This document shows positions 26,453 to 37,467 of a stretch of DNA of 64,000 bases, in pieces. The first letter of the stretch is position 1, and every line of letters starts with the position of its first letter. The notes below the pieces were generated by a model. That model was not told where the DNA came from, made no database searches, and was given only the letters and a program-made list of their open reading frames with translations. Position numbers and translations under genes: made by a program. Source of the DNA: Bifiguratus adelaidae (Eukaryota; Mucoromycota; Endogonomycetes; Endogonales); the NCBI GenBank assembly GCA_002261195.1, contig MVBO01000021.1:100087-164086 (forward strand), in the 5' to 3' direction.

Positions 26453-28292
26453 ATGCACTCACGCAACCTTGAAAACGTGCTACCTATACCCACGGGTGCG
26501 AATCATGACTTGATTGAGCTGCGTAGAGACAGCGTAAAAGGCCGGGGGTACTATAGTCGAAAGACGTTGAACCCGTACAATGGCAAGCTACCTAACCTTG
26601 TACAGTGCGATCCAGTCGTGGCTGTGGTCAAGCACGAATTCCTCAAGAGCTACTGTAGCGGTTGCTTTGGATCTTGTGAAACGGATGGTGGTATTGGCGG
26701 AAAGGAAGTCGAGAATTTGAGTCGATGTTCTGGATGTCGTCGGGCCTATTATTGCGGTGGGGTAGGTGTTGTTCTCTTTTACGAGACCTTTGGTACTCAA
26801 GATCTTGATAGGCATGTCAAAAGTTGGATTGGCGACAAGGACACAAGCAAGAATGTGCGGCGTTCAAACGGCTGGCGGATAAGCCCGTGACACGATTTCC
26901 TTTGCTTCGTGCCTTGTGTCGCATCATTTGGACAAATCCTCACGTTCTCCGTGATTTAGCTGGGTGTAAGTGGTCTGATACAAACCAGGTGGATGACGCT
27001 GATTCATATCTCTATAAGCGAACATTGACGCTCCCATCGACGCAAAAGACGCAGAAGATGTTTACGCTTACCTTCAACTCCTTCGAGAAATGCTGACACC
27101 CCAAGAGTTGACTAAGGCTGGTCTGGAAGTCAAGACATTATTACGTCTTCTGACGGCGGTGAGTTGCTCGAGGATTGGACCATGATTGAAATGCTTACCC
27201 CGTCTAGTGGCGATGGAATACGTTCTCGTTATCACCCCCTTCGGACCCAGACATTTCAGCCGTTTTGGCCATTTACATTGACGCCTCCTTTTTCAACCAT
27301 AGCTGTGAACCCAATGCTGAAATCAGCTTTGGACCCAATGGTGTAGCGACCATTCGATTGATGGAGAAGGTTGATGCGGGCGACGAGGTACGTGACGAAA
27401 GACGCTATTAGGTGGCGCTCATGCACAAGTTCTAGATTAATATCTCGTATTGTCCGCCTCTGAGTACATTCAAGGAAAGAGAAGCGCACCTGAAGGCTCA
27501 ATTCAATTTTTCGTGTCAATGCAACAAGTGTACAGATATTCGTCAAGGGGTAATACCAAACAACTCGCATAACGATGTTGCTTACACCATTGCTAGGGCC
27601 TGGATGTAATGGATGCGCTACGGTGTTCTACTCAAGGTTGTCATGGAGGTTATCCCTCCACAGCTATTCAAAACAATACCCTGTCTGGCACCTGTCGGAC
27701 GTGCGGAAAAACCTGCGACACTCAGCTGTCCTTTGGCTTTTCGGCCGTCTATGCCAAAGCTGAACGATTGGTGAATGATACAATAGAGGGCAATCCGTTA
27801 TCCAGATTAGATGCCAAGGATTCCCTGAAAGCCGGCCTCCTCCAGCTGCGCACCATATTACATCCTCAACACAAGCTCATCATCAAAGTCTATCAGCGCC
27901 TGCAGAGCATCTGCATCGCAGAACAAGACTGGGGCGGTGCGTACGAGTACGCATGCCATATTTTGTATACTTTTGGCGGTCGTATCAGCAAAGCCGTCTC
28001 TGATCATCCCCTGCCTAACCGCCTCTTATCTGACTATCACCCACTCGTAGGTTTGTACGCCATGAAAGCGGCCGACCTGCACACGATGCGTCAAGAGAAA
28101 CCAGATAACCCAACCGGATCCTACACTGGACCCGATATCCTCTATGCTCTCGCCTTTCTCGCCGTCAACGTCTTTCAAGTATCGCTTGGCAACCACAAGC
28201 TAGCCAAGCAAGCTGCCGACACCATGGATTACGTCAATTACCTTGTTCCCAATGCAGACTATTGCAAAAGGGCAAGACGCGTTTGCCTTTAA
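26453..28292 (+). CDS. SMYD-family SET and MYND domain protein
   Basis: Putative protein-lysine methyltransferase. The start at 26453 (MHSRNLENVLPIPTG) leads directly into the S-sequence IELRRDSVKGRGYYSRKTL. The MYND zinc finger reads YCSGCFGSC ... LSRCSGCRRAYYCG and, after an intron, DWRQGHKQECAAFKRL. The SET core shows YIDASFFNHSCEPNAEISFG (NHSCxPN, part of the SAM site) and a later GDEINISYCPPLSTFKERE, with the post-SET cysteines FSCQCNKCTDI. The C-terminal helical repeats typical of SMYD follow (HKLIIKVYQRLQSICIAEQD). The end is uncertain: the frame stops at 28292, but another open stretch (TKDPVPRELYPAKDPILG, up to about 28431) lies just downstream and could be a final exon. Target protein unknown. 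Confidence 0.85.
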
Positions 28293-28483
28293 GGTTAGTG
28301 AGATCGTTTCCCACTTTCCCACTTTCCCACAACAGGGACCAAAGATCCCGTTCCGAGGGAATTGTACCCGGCAAAGGACCCGATCTTGGGGTATAGAATT
28401 GGGCTTTGCCTTGTTGGAACACTTTGAGACTTTAACTTGTTTCTGAGTTTTTAGTACTTTAGTGTCTTGTTGCGTGGCCTCGA

Positions 28484-28489
28484 TATAAA
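28484..28489 (+). promoter_or_regulatory. TATA-like box upstream of the mucin-like gene
   Basis: TATAAA in the context CGATATAAAGAGCG, about 85 bp before the ATG at 28573, a plausible distance for a fungal TATA box and leader. The call is by position and sequence only. Confidence 0.4.
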
Positions 28490-28572
28490 GAGCGTCTTTG
28501 GCTGGTTGCGCCCTCCACTTCTCGGCTTAAGCGCACGTTGTCCCGGAGTTTTGCTTATACCATCTAGAATCC

Positions 28573-29824
28573 ATGGATACTAATATCACGATCTCTCTCT
28601 CATTCTCGGATGGGACGACAGCAACGGACAGTTCAAGTTCGAGTGAATCAGGAACCCTGACGAGCCTTCCCACACCCACCGATACGACTTTTATTTCCTC
28701 CTTAAGTCTGTCTATCGTCGTATTCGCGAGCTTCTAGTTGAGCGTAAGTGTCACCATGGCGTCAATGTGTGTTACCTGAACGCTCATTCACTCCTTTGTC
28801 TCAGATCAGCGGTGCTGACGCGTCTTTGACCACCTTGACCAGTACGAATGGTCCGGCTGGCAATCCATCATCCACGATCCCCCTTCCCACGACCACGGGC
28901 GTAACGTCAACTATGCCCGCGTTAACCACCAGTTCTTCTTCTGACTCTTCAACGACGCCAACGCCCACGTCAACGAGCACTACAGACAAGACTATCACAT
29001 CTGCCACGTCGAGCTCAACGACACCATCGAGCACATCATTGGTCACAACAATATCCACGTCCATGTCTTCCATAACGAGTAGCTCGTCGACGAGGGATAC
29101 GTCAACAACAACGTCCACCTCAGCACCATCATCCGATACATCCAGCATCACTACTGATACGTCTTCTACCCCCACCGATACCACATCGCCATCCATAAGT
29201 TCCTCCTCGTCAGCCTCCCCATCCACCAAGGATACGACGACGACTATCACGACGACAAGCGTCCATGTCCCTTCCACCACCGATATCATCACGGTCACCT
29301 CTAATCCTCCCGTGTCGACGCCGGGAGAGACCACCTCTGCTCCAAATACAGCCACCTCCAACACGCCTTCACCGACCCCCACCTCAACGGCCACGAACGC
29401 GAGCGTCCAAGGCACGGCACCTGCTATCACCACCAATGTCCCGTCCGGTTACTGGTTATCTTCCATGACCATCACGACCAATATCGACTCGACCATCACG
29501 ACCACCGACGCATACGGTCAACAGCTCACCTACGTGACCCGTATCCCGACCACCTACATCACACCAACCCTTGTAGCCGACGCTCTATCCTCCTCCCCCA
29601 ACGGTGCTTCTGTACCCGTCATTGCCGGCGTGACGACTGCAGCTGCGGTGGTCGCGGCTGCCCTTCTCGTCGCTGCCGTCGTCGTCCATCGCAAACGTCG
29701 ACCTGCTCCTGCTCAGAACCCGTATCAGGGCTTTTGGGAGGATGATGAAGAGGAAGCACCAAGTAGTGGGGAAGGCATTGGCATTGAGGAAGAGGATGAG
29801 AGTCGTTGGCGATGGTTTCATTAG
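28573..29824 (+). CDS. Ser/Thr-rich mucin-like single-pass membrane protein (gene structure problem in exon 1)
   Basis: The second exon (28805..29824) encodes about 200 residues that are almost entirely Ser, Thr, Pro and Asp, then a globular strip (SGYWLSSMTITTNIDSTITT), one transmembrane helix (VIAGVTTAAAVVAAALLVAA) followed by the stop-transfer run VVVHRKRRP, and an acidic tail ending SRWRWFH. This architecture fits heavily O-glycosylated wall sensors or Msb2/Wsc-type proteins. Exon 1 (MDTNITISLSFSDG...) has the same composition and no typical signal peptide. In frame it meets a TAG at 28735..28737 just before a consensus donor GTAAGT at 28744, whose phase matches exon 2. A weaker donor GTATTC at 28720 would bypass the stop, also in phase. 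Function is not assigned. Confidence 0.65.
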
Positions 29825-30254
29825 TTACGAGTTGTCAGGTTTCATATTAATAAAAGGCGGCTGACCATGTGCATGAAGAGTGTTCCAAAACATGTTTGTC
29901 TACAATGAAATGAAAGTGTTTGAAAACAAGCTGCGACCGAGACTGAACTGCTCAATAGTGAAGTGGCAAGTGTTTCAAACGCGCGCCCGACTTTTGAGGC
30001 CTTAAACCACATGACGTCAAGGGGGTGCACAAGGGCCACATGGTCACCGCCGGGAAAGAACAAGAAAAGGGTTCTTTTCACTCTTCTTCTTTCCTCTCCC
30101 TGTATATCAACCTCGCGTTTTCCTCGTCAACACTCTCTGGAATCAACCCGCTGTCTCATGCCCTTTTGACTTGCACTGACATCCCTATCTTGCACAGCCC
30201 TACATTTGGAATTTCATCCCCGCATTTCACACTCGGGAGAAGCGACAAATTGCC
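29825..30254. other. Intergenic, mucin-like gene to TMEM198-like gene
   Basis: About 430 bp: the 3' end of the mucin-like gene (AATAAA-like TTAATAAAAG near 29848) and the leader of the next gene. No supported coding region. Confidence 0.5.
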
Positions 30255-31226
30255 ATGCGGTATCAACACGCGGTCATAGCTTGCCTAGTGCTCCTCGGGA
30301 GCGTCCTCGCGCTAGGTGCTCCTCTCGGGTACAACCCCAACAATACAGGTCTGTCCCGTTTGTACCTGCCTCCCGACGTTCCAGCTGACGGAACACAGGA
30401 AATGAAGTCTTTCCGAGTACCATCATCTTCGGTATATCTATCCTCTTGATGGGCGCCTTTCTGAACGTGTTTGCCTATCGCTACTTTTCAGCAACCATGT
30501 TCTGGGTAGGTGAGTAGGTCAAAAGGAACGAATGCCTCTGCCGTGGGTGACACAGGCTTGTAGGGTTTTGTGTGTTTGGTAAGTGGATGATTGCGCCCAA
30601 GCGGCTCAACGCTAAATGGTGTAGCCAACATTACCTTGATATCCATGACCACCTCACTCCCGGATACCGGAGAGAATCATCGGATCTTGCTTGCCATCGT
30701 CGCTATCGTGATAGGCATCATCGGTGGTGGGCTGGTCTTGTGGTGTTGGCCGCTCGGGTAAGTTGTTTCATCGATCTCATTTGCATGCACCTCTTATTGA
30801 CACGCCCCATCCAGGATTGCCTTCTTGGGGGCGCTCGGCGGCTTCTACTTTAGCATCTGGCTTTTATCGTGGAAATCGGATTCCATCATGCCCACGCACA
30901 CCGGCATCGTGACCTTTTTAATCATCATGACCATACTAGGCGCGGCGAGTATCTTTTTAGGCGAGCGCATCATGATCTTGGCTGCCTGTTGCATGGTTGG
31001 AGCTTACTCGTCCATGTTTGCCATTTCGCTCTGGGTAGGCGATGGATTCTCGGATGGTATTTACGATTTCACTACCGGTCATGAAGCCAACTACCAAGTG
31101 ACGACCAACAGTTACATCTTTCTGGCCCTTGTTCTCGTCTTCTTTCTCCTTGGATTCATGTGGCAGTGGAATTACCATCCCGGATTGTTCATGACGAATC
31201 GAAAGGTCTTTTGGCTCGCGCGATAG
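30255..31226 (+). CDS. Multipass membrane protein, TMEM198/TM7SF3-like (DUF4203 type)
   Basis: The first exon is a signal peptide (MRYQHAVIACLVLLGSVLA) plus APLGYNPNNT. Splicing at 30349 (CAG|GTCTGT, a weak donor) to the acceptor ACACAG gives TGNEVFPSTIIFGISILLMG. Further hydrophobic helices are LLAIVAIVIGIIGGGLVLW, IAFLGALGGFYFSIWLL, VTFLIIMTILGAASIFLGE, MILAACCMVGAYSSMFAI and YIFLALVLVFFLLGFMWQW, giving six to seven membrane spans. The glycine-rich pattern is typical of the DUF4203 domain shared by TMEM198 and TM7SF3. The product ends NRKVFWLAR. Three or four introns are present. The family has no settled molecular function in fungi; the secretory-pathway location is inferred from the signal peptide. 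Confidence 0.75.
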
Positions 31227-31369
31227 TGGAGAGGGTGTGCCTTGCGACGGCCAAATCTTCGTGTGCAGGTGTATATAGCTTATTCTGGCATGCCCGGTCT
31301 CTAATATATCTTACACATACCCTGATCGGGTCAAAAGACATTTGTTGGATTACATAGGCACGGTGTGCT

Positions 31370-32414
31370 CTACAACTCGTTGCCCACAGTCACCCAATAG
31401 TCGCGAAGATTGTTCTTTCGGCCAAAGATTTCCAAGTACTTGCCTAGCTCCGGGCATCAGTACTGCATGTGAGCGTTAAAAGAGCGCAGGTAACTTACCG
31501 TTGGGTACCAGCTCCTCAATCATCTCGTACAGCTCTTCTGGTTTCTGAGATTGACCTCGGCGTTCAGAAAAGATGACATCTGAGCCCACACTGTGCTGAC
31601 AATTCGGTGGATCTTCACCCTTCATTCCCACAAGACATGTTTCTTTGGCATGCTGTAAATAATAGCCGTGACCCTTAGCCATACGCCGATTGACCGTCTG
31701 CTTGACCCAGGTGATATCGTCAACGTAGCTGCTCGGCGACAGGATAAGACTCTAGTTCGATCCATCGTCCACTAACCCGCACCACCTACCGATAACCCCA
31801 ACGAGCCATGAGTTCAAAGGCTTTGGCGTACTTGTTGTTAATAACCCATATGAAGATGAAGCCGTTTGTCTGCAGTTTCTGTATAGGCAGCTCCTCGATG
31901 CAAATGTCGGGCAGTTGCTGATAGGCAATGGCCACCTAACCTGCCGTGTCAGCGTTTGATGGGATCGACCATCAGAAAGAGGACTTACCCCTCGCGTAGG
32001 CGCGTGCGTCGCCAGTTGCCACGGTGGATCCATCAGAATGACATCGAATTGGCAAGCTTTGGCGAGTTTCTGGAAGCCGTGGTCACTATGAGGAGCAAAA
32101 CACACCGTTGGCAACTTACTTCCCACTCAAACGTCATGACATTGGCTTTGATGGGTATACACCACTGCGGGGCTTCAAACTCTTCGAGATCTAGCTCTAT
32201 CATACACAGTATGAGCTCAGAGGTCATTCAATCTCTCATGTTCCATCCTACCTTCATCCTTGTCTTCAACTTCCTCATCGCCCAGTCCCTTGCCATCCTT
32301 GCTCTCAAGTATAGCAATCTCTTCGACGAGAGCACTAATCTTCTCCTTCAACTCCTTTTCCCGTCGAAGGAGCTTGTAGAGCTCTTCTTCAGGGTCTTTG
32401 TCAACGGAAGGCAT
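31370..32414 (-). CDS. MT-A70 family methyltransferase, MTA1/AMT1-like (putative DNA N6-adenine methyltransferase)
   Basis: Six exons fit exactly: 32414..32252, 32196..32120, 32069..31989, 31935..31790, 31728..31499, 31443..31370. They sum to 771 nt, 256 residues. Residues about 8-38 form an amphipathic coiled coil (ELYKLLRREKELKEKISALV). The catalytic motif is VILMDPPWQLATHAPTRG (DPPW at about 94-97). GFIFIWVINNKYAKAFELMA, ITWVKQTVNRRMAKGHGYYL, VGSDVIFSERRGQSQKPEEL and YLEIFGRKNNLRDYWVTVGN complete the Rossmann fold. There are no CCCH zinc fingers as in METTL3. The text after DPPW (APTRGVAIAYQQL) and AKGHGYYLQHAKE match, from memory, the ciliate MTA1/AMT1 clade that methylates DNA, rather than METTL3 (RNA m6A), METTL14 (lacks DPPW) or METTL4. 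Such enzymes work with a partner subunit; none is visible here. DNA specificity is inference. Confidence 0.85.
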
Positions 32415-32819
32415 CAAGGGACAATCAACGCGTCGAAACGCGTATGAAATTTACGCGTTGCAAGTGAGAGAAAGCGCGCGCTGTTGAGCTTGGAGAGAAG
32501 GGCTATGGCGCAGGAAGAGAATAAGGGCATGGTGGAAGTAGAGTAGACGAGATAAGATGAACATATAGAGTCTTTGTTGGATGAAAAGAAGGCGCGAAAA
32601 CCGCAATAGTTCAAGGAGAGCATACCCACCCCATCGCAGAGCTTCTTTACCCAAGTTGGGTCTTTGGCTACCGCAAAAACACCTTTGTGCCCTTGTTTGA
32701 GCACTTGTGCAGCTGGTCCTGTTGGGCACAAGGCAGCTCTCAAGCGTCCTTTTGACTTGCGCCGTAAGCGAGCGACAGAGCGTGACATTTGTGCGCTTTT
32801 GACAAGTTAGCTGCGAACT
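32415..32819. other. 405-bp divergent intergenic region with an unsupported small ORF
   Basis: Lies between the opposed starts of the MT-A70 and TDRD3/RMI1-like genes. A 124-codon minus-strand frame (32788 to 32414, beginning MSRSVARLRRKSKGR) fills it and is basic at its start, but it resembles no family I know and overlaps the MT-A70 start codon. I treat it as a possible but unsupported small gene. Confidence 0.4.
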
Positions 32820-34428
32820 ATGGCGGTTTCGGTGGGGTCTTTGCAGGAGCAGGGATGGTAAGTTACTGCGACCGGAAGCGAGGAGATGCACCAAGGAGCG
32901 TCGTCGAGTTTCGTAGGCCCTGCGACGGTCCGATGCGACCAGGATTCAGACTAATTGCTGAGAATGCTCATCGGGCCATTCCGCCTTGTAGGAACGTGTC
33001 CGAGGAGAGTTTGCAGCGCATCCTCGAGGAAGAGTTTGACGAAGATCAGCAAGTGACTATCCAAGACATTGTGCAGGTGCTTTTGAACGTATGTCACCAG
33101 ACAACGCGCTTGTATCTTGGGCTTCAACGCTAACCTGTTACCATTGGCTTGTCTAGCTCGACCTACGCAAGTACACTACGCCAACCCTTCCTCGAGACCT
33201 CATGACGGTATCCTCTATACCAGGACATATGATTCTACAGCTACTCTCGACCATCAATCTCGCTACGCCCGAGCAAAACCAGCATGAAAAGCCTCGACTG
33301 TTACAAGCTACATTTGCGGCTGGCGGAAGTCGCAAGATTAGAAGCGTCGAGATGGTGGGTGAGATTGATGGCTTAAGTCTTAATACACCACCTGGAACAA
33401 AGTATATAACGCTCAAGCCAATTGAGATGCGGGAAGGTGTTCTGTTTCTGGGACCGTCCATGCTCAAGGAACTTGGAGGACAAGTAGATGATATGATTCA
33501 GGAATGGAAAGCGGGAAAGGTAGGTGAGAAAGGCATTAGCGGATACAGTGTTGATCGGGCATAATAGCAATTTATTTCGCGGTCGCGAGGAACAAAGAAG
33601 GCAGCTGATGGCGCGACCAATGGGACGGACGACGATGGCCCACCTCCCTTTGTCCCTTTTCCGATTCAAGTGAGTGACGAGGGATATGGATAGAGGAAAA
33701 CTCACCTTCGCTAACTCTAGTCTGTCAAAAAGTTGGCCAAACAACCCAAGGATACTAACAAGGAGAACATTGCCCCTCAAAAGAGTGGTAAATCATCGTC
33801 AAAGCAAGCCGACAAGGCACAAACGAGTACAAAATCCAACAAAAAACCAAAAGACGCTTCTAATGCACCGCCGTCCTCAAGGCCAGCCGAACCTTCCAAG
33901 CCAAAGAAGCCAGACACTCCCAAGGGTCCTGTCAACAACTCCACGCCAAAACGCGAAGACGCCTCCAAACCAGCCTCTTCAAAACGCTCTAAACCAACGC
34001 AGAAACCCAAGGATGCTCGACCTCCTCCAAGAGATTCTTCGCCAAAGATAGAGGCATCACAAAAACCTCGAGACACGGAAGAAAGGACCAACACGAAACC
34101 GGGGTCCGATAAGCAAAGGGCGCCGTCGGAAAAGAACAAAGCGCCACCTCGACACTCCAAGGGAGGGGGTCCACCGTCCGAGAACAGCAAAAAGGAACTT
34201 GCCAAAGGACGATCTGATCCAAAGAAGCAACCCAACGACAGTTCAATGGAAGGCAAAGCCACGCCCGCCTCCGCACCCACCTCATCCCCATCCAAACCCA
34301 CACTACTGAACCCCTCCGCTCAACCCTTTACATTACCCGAGTCATCCGCTCGACAAACACCCAAACGACCCGATCGGACCTTGTATCAACCAGGCATCGG
34401 CCGTTCACGCTTAGATCCACCCCAGTAA
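32820..34428 (+). CDS. TDRD3/RMI1-like OB-fold protein with a long disordered tail
   Basis: The N-terminus (MAVSVGSLQEQGW) and the helical text SEESLQRILEEEFDEDQQ match the DUF1767/RMI1 N-terminal region. The OB fold shows RKIRSVEMVGEIDGLSLNTP, GTKYITLKPIEMREGVLFLG and LKELGGQVDDMIQEWKAGK, a strong TDRD3/RMI1 signature. In those families the fold binds topoisomerase III, so the likely partner is a type IA topoisomerase. A short segment GPPPFVPFPIQ then leads into about 230 residues rich in Lys, Pro and Ser, with no visible Tudor domain, ending RTLYQPGIGRSRLDPPQ. Some splice sites in the first 200 bp are not settled. TDRD3-like is slightly preferred to RMI1 because of GPPPF after the OB fold. 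Confidence 0.75.
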
Positions 34429-34497
34429 GGAAAACGAACGCTCCGTGTTGTGGTTCTATACACTACATATCGGTATCGATTCCGAGGATGTCTAGCG

Positions 34498-37278
34498 CTA
34501 GATGCGTTCCAAAACATAAACATAGGCTTCACCCTTGGGAGGTGTTGGCGTCGCTGCGACCTTGTTGTCGTTGAACAAAACCCATTGACCATCCTTTTTG
34601 ACGTGGGATACATAATGTCCGGCGTGGACAGATGTACCATTGTGCGACACAAACGACGAAAGATTGTAATGACGCGGAGGTTGTTGGACTAGAAAGACAT
34701 GAGCATGGGGCTAAAGATGCCAAGTTTCGACTTACCACCCACAGACGCCGATTTGGTGGTAGCTGTTTCGGTCGTGACGGTGCCATCATCATCAGGATGA
34801 CTAAACAGCCATTCTACCGCTCGTTCCACGTCCCCTCCCTACGTCTCATGAGCATGAATATCACATGAGCGTATTGAATGACATACCGTTTGTCCCAGGG
34901 CCTTCTTGGCTTGAGCTGCTGAAAATCCCATGTCGGCCAGCATGGCAATTTGCTCTGGGGACATTTCTGCGCTTTGAACACTTGCAGCTGGCTGTAAAGG
35001 CTCATCGATATCTAATTTGGCGTGCGTCAACGGTCATGCAAGCTACTTTGATTGACTTACCTGCGTCTTCCATGTGCTCAAACAACCAGTTCATAGCCAC
35101 TTCGGCTCCTTGATTACCAGTGTTGATGAGCGCCTTTTCGCAGCGCATACGAGGAAATCCCATGGCCATCAATTGTTCTACAGCGGCCTCATCGATTTGC
35201 TGCTGCGAAGTAGCTGGCGCATCTTCTGGAAGAGCAATTTCATCGGCCTGTTGTCCTCGGCCTTGGTATTTATCCAGATTGATGTCACTGTCGGGAATGC
35301 GCACCGGTACATTGAGCTTTTGCGGCACCCAATTGACAAGTTCGAAACGACGCATATGTGCTACAAGCACTTGTGGAAAGGTGGCAAACTTTGTTGTTTT
35401 GGTCGCCGTGGTGGGTTTGTTGCAGCTTGGACACCGGTATCCCTCCAGCGTCTCGGGCGCGGTAAACAGATCCAGACACTCTGAAAAATCGACTGGTTCA
35501 TACTCTGGAGCGTCGGTCGATGCGCCATCGACTTTGCGTCCTGGCACCGGAAGCGAGATACCACTGGTCGGGACCTGCGAATAGCGCACCTTTTTGCATT
35601 CTGTGCATTGGAGCCGTTGCTCCATCAAAAAGTTGAAATATTTCGTTGGATCCAGGTTACCCTGCTCCACCGTCCGCTCTTTTTGCTCAATTATCTTGAC
35701 AAGATACTGAAAGAACTCGTAGGCATCCTGTTGCCGCATCGTCGAGAATTCAGCATGTCCTTTGCCAACGAGCGTCTTGAACATGGCAGGCTGTATGCCT
35801 TCTTGTCCCTTGGTTTGATCAGTCTCACCTTCTTTCGGGTCTTCAGAGTCAATCGGCACACTATATCGACCAGACAAGAGACCATCGGCCATCTTGCCAA
35901 GCTGACATTGTAAACAATTGGCGGCTTCATTCGGACAGGTCAATGCATGTTCTTTGAATGAAGCAAGATAGCGCTCCTGAAATGGTTTCAAGGCAAACAC
36001 TGATTGCAACATGGACGCCATATAACAACTGTGAGAACGCTGGCAGTGAATACCAAAGTCATTCAGTCCGCTTTTGGCCATGCTTACCTGTTGCCGAGAT
36101 TTTTCATACCGGTAAGCCCTGGCCCAAACAAAGGATCAAGCAGCTTTCCGTCTTCGGTCGTCATGCTAAAGTTAAACTTAAGATTTTGTTCCAGTTGCTA
36201 GAGCCAAGGATCAATATCACGTCGCAAATGAGATCAAGGACCATATGACCTACCAATTCCGCCATGCTACGCTCTGTCTTTTGTTGAGCAGCAACATTGA
36301 TGCCAAAGTTGGCCAAATGATCAGCCAAGTTGGGATCCAAACGGTCATCTTTGCAGTGATAACAGTAAATGTCTTTGAGACCTGTCAGTAAAAGATACAA
36401 GTCTCCGAGTATCCAATCTTACCTGCAGTGCCTTCAGGAGTGATTGTACCCATCTTGACCGCCACACCATGTCCAGTTTGTTCATAATGGGCAAGCCCAT
36501 GTCCATTGCCACCACTGCCGTCATATTGCTTGCGACCACATCCCAAGTTGCCACATGTCAAACATAACCACAAATTCTCTCGCAAGTCGCAATTGGCACA
36601 ATGAGCGAGATCCTGAGATTCCAGCTTCTTTGGCACGTCTTGCTGTAAAAATAAAATGTGCTCACAGGATGTAATCTCGGCTTCCCAGGCCTTGACTTCT
36701 GACTGTTTTTGATAGGATAGAGCCGATGTAACACCATTAATGACGGCCGGCAGCTAGTAACAAGGACATGTGAGCCCATGGGCCTATTCAAACCATCCGC
36801 CGCTCACATTGCCCAGCGTCCGATCCACGTCTGTGCCACAGGCATAGCACTTGACCTTTTCCATTGTCTCATACTTGCTCTCCTCATCCTCTGGAACAAT
36901 AGCCAACTTTGTCAGCTTCTGCGGAGGTGGCGCTTCACCAGACTGTGAAAGCGCGCGTCAAAACGTTGAGAACAAGCAAATCGATATCGACGCTTACCCG
37001 TTCACTCGCTTTCCGCTTGCGTTGAACGTTGAGCACAAGTGGATGCTGAAACTTGTTGTAATGTAAGAGAGCATGCTGTCGGTCGTCATTCACACAACCC
37101 GCGTTAAAACACGTCAAGCAGACGTGAATGCCGCCAGGTGAATCCTAATGACCTTGTCAACACAGCGCATATAGCCAATATGCTTACCACAGAGTCAAAG
37201 CATTGCGTGCATTCTTCCTTGTGCACTTGAGTAAACGCGCTAGGAACGACAGCTTGAGACAAGTGAGGGCAAGCCATA
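34498..37278 (-). CDS. UBP14: Ubiquitin carboxyl-terminal hydrolase Ubp14/USP5 (isopeptidase T)
   Basis: Disassembles free unanchored polyubiquitin chains. Domains in order: an N-terminal variant zinc finger ([11 protein letters not shown]... [13 protein letters not shown]), the canonical ZnF-UBP ([40 protein letters not shown]) that reads the free ubiquitin C-terminus, and the USP Cys box [16 protein letters not shown]. An insert with two UBA domains follows ([20 protein letters not shown] and [20 protein letters not shown]). The His box is [20 protein letters not shown], and the protein ends AYVYVLERI. Catalytic Cys and His are present. The product is about 770-800 residues over about ten exons. 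The gene is divergent from the acetyl-CoA transporter, 189 bp between starts. Confidence 0.95.
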
Positions 37279-37467
37279 ACGGTGATATTCGCAACGCTTC
37301 TCTGCTTTCTTCTGTCTTGTTCTGACAGGAAAAAGAGACAGAGAGAGGGGGAGAGAAGCAAGCGAGATTAGACGCTAGAGAGAGAAGAAGAAGAGCGCAA
37401 GACAGGAGAGACGCAACCACTAGGAGCTAATCGGTCGCCTGATTGTGGAATCAGTGTCAAGGTGTTC

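Noticed and set aside
28801..29436. 211-codon minus-strand frame rich in Val, Asp and Glu
   Set aside because: It is the complement of the Ser/Thr repeat codons of the mucin-like exon and has no independent support.
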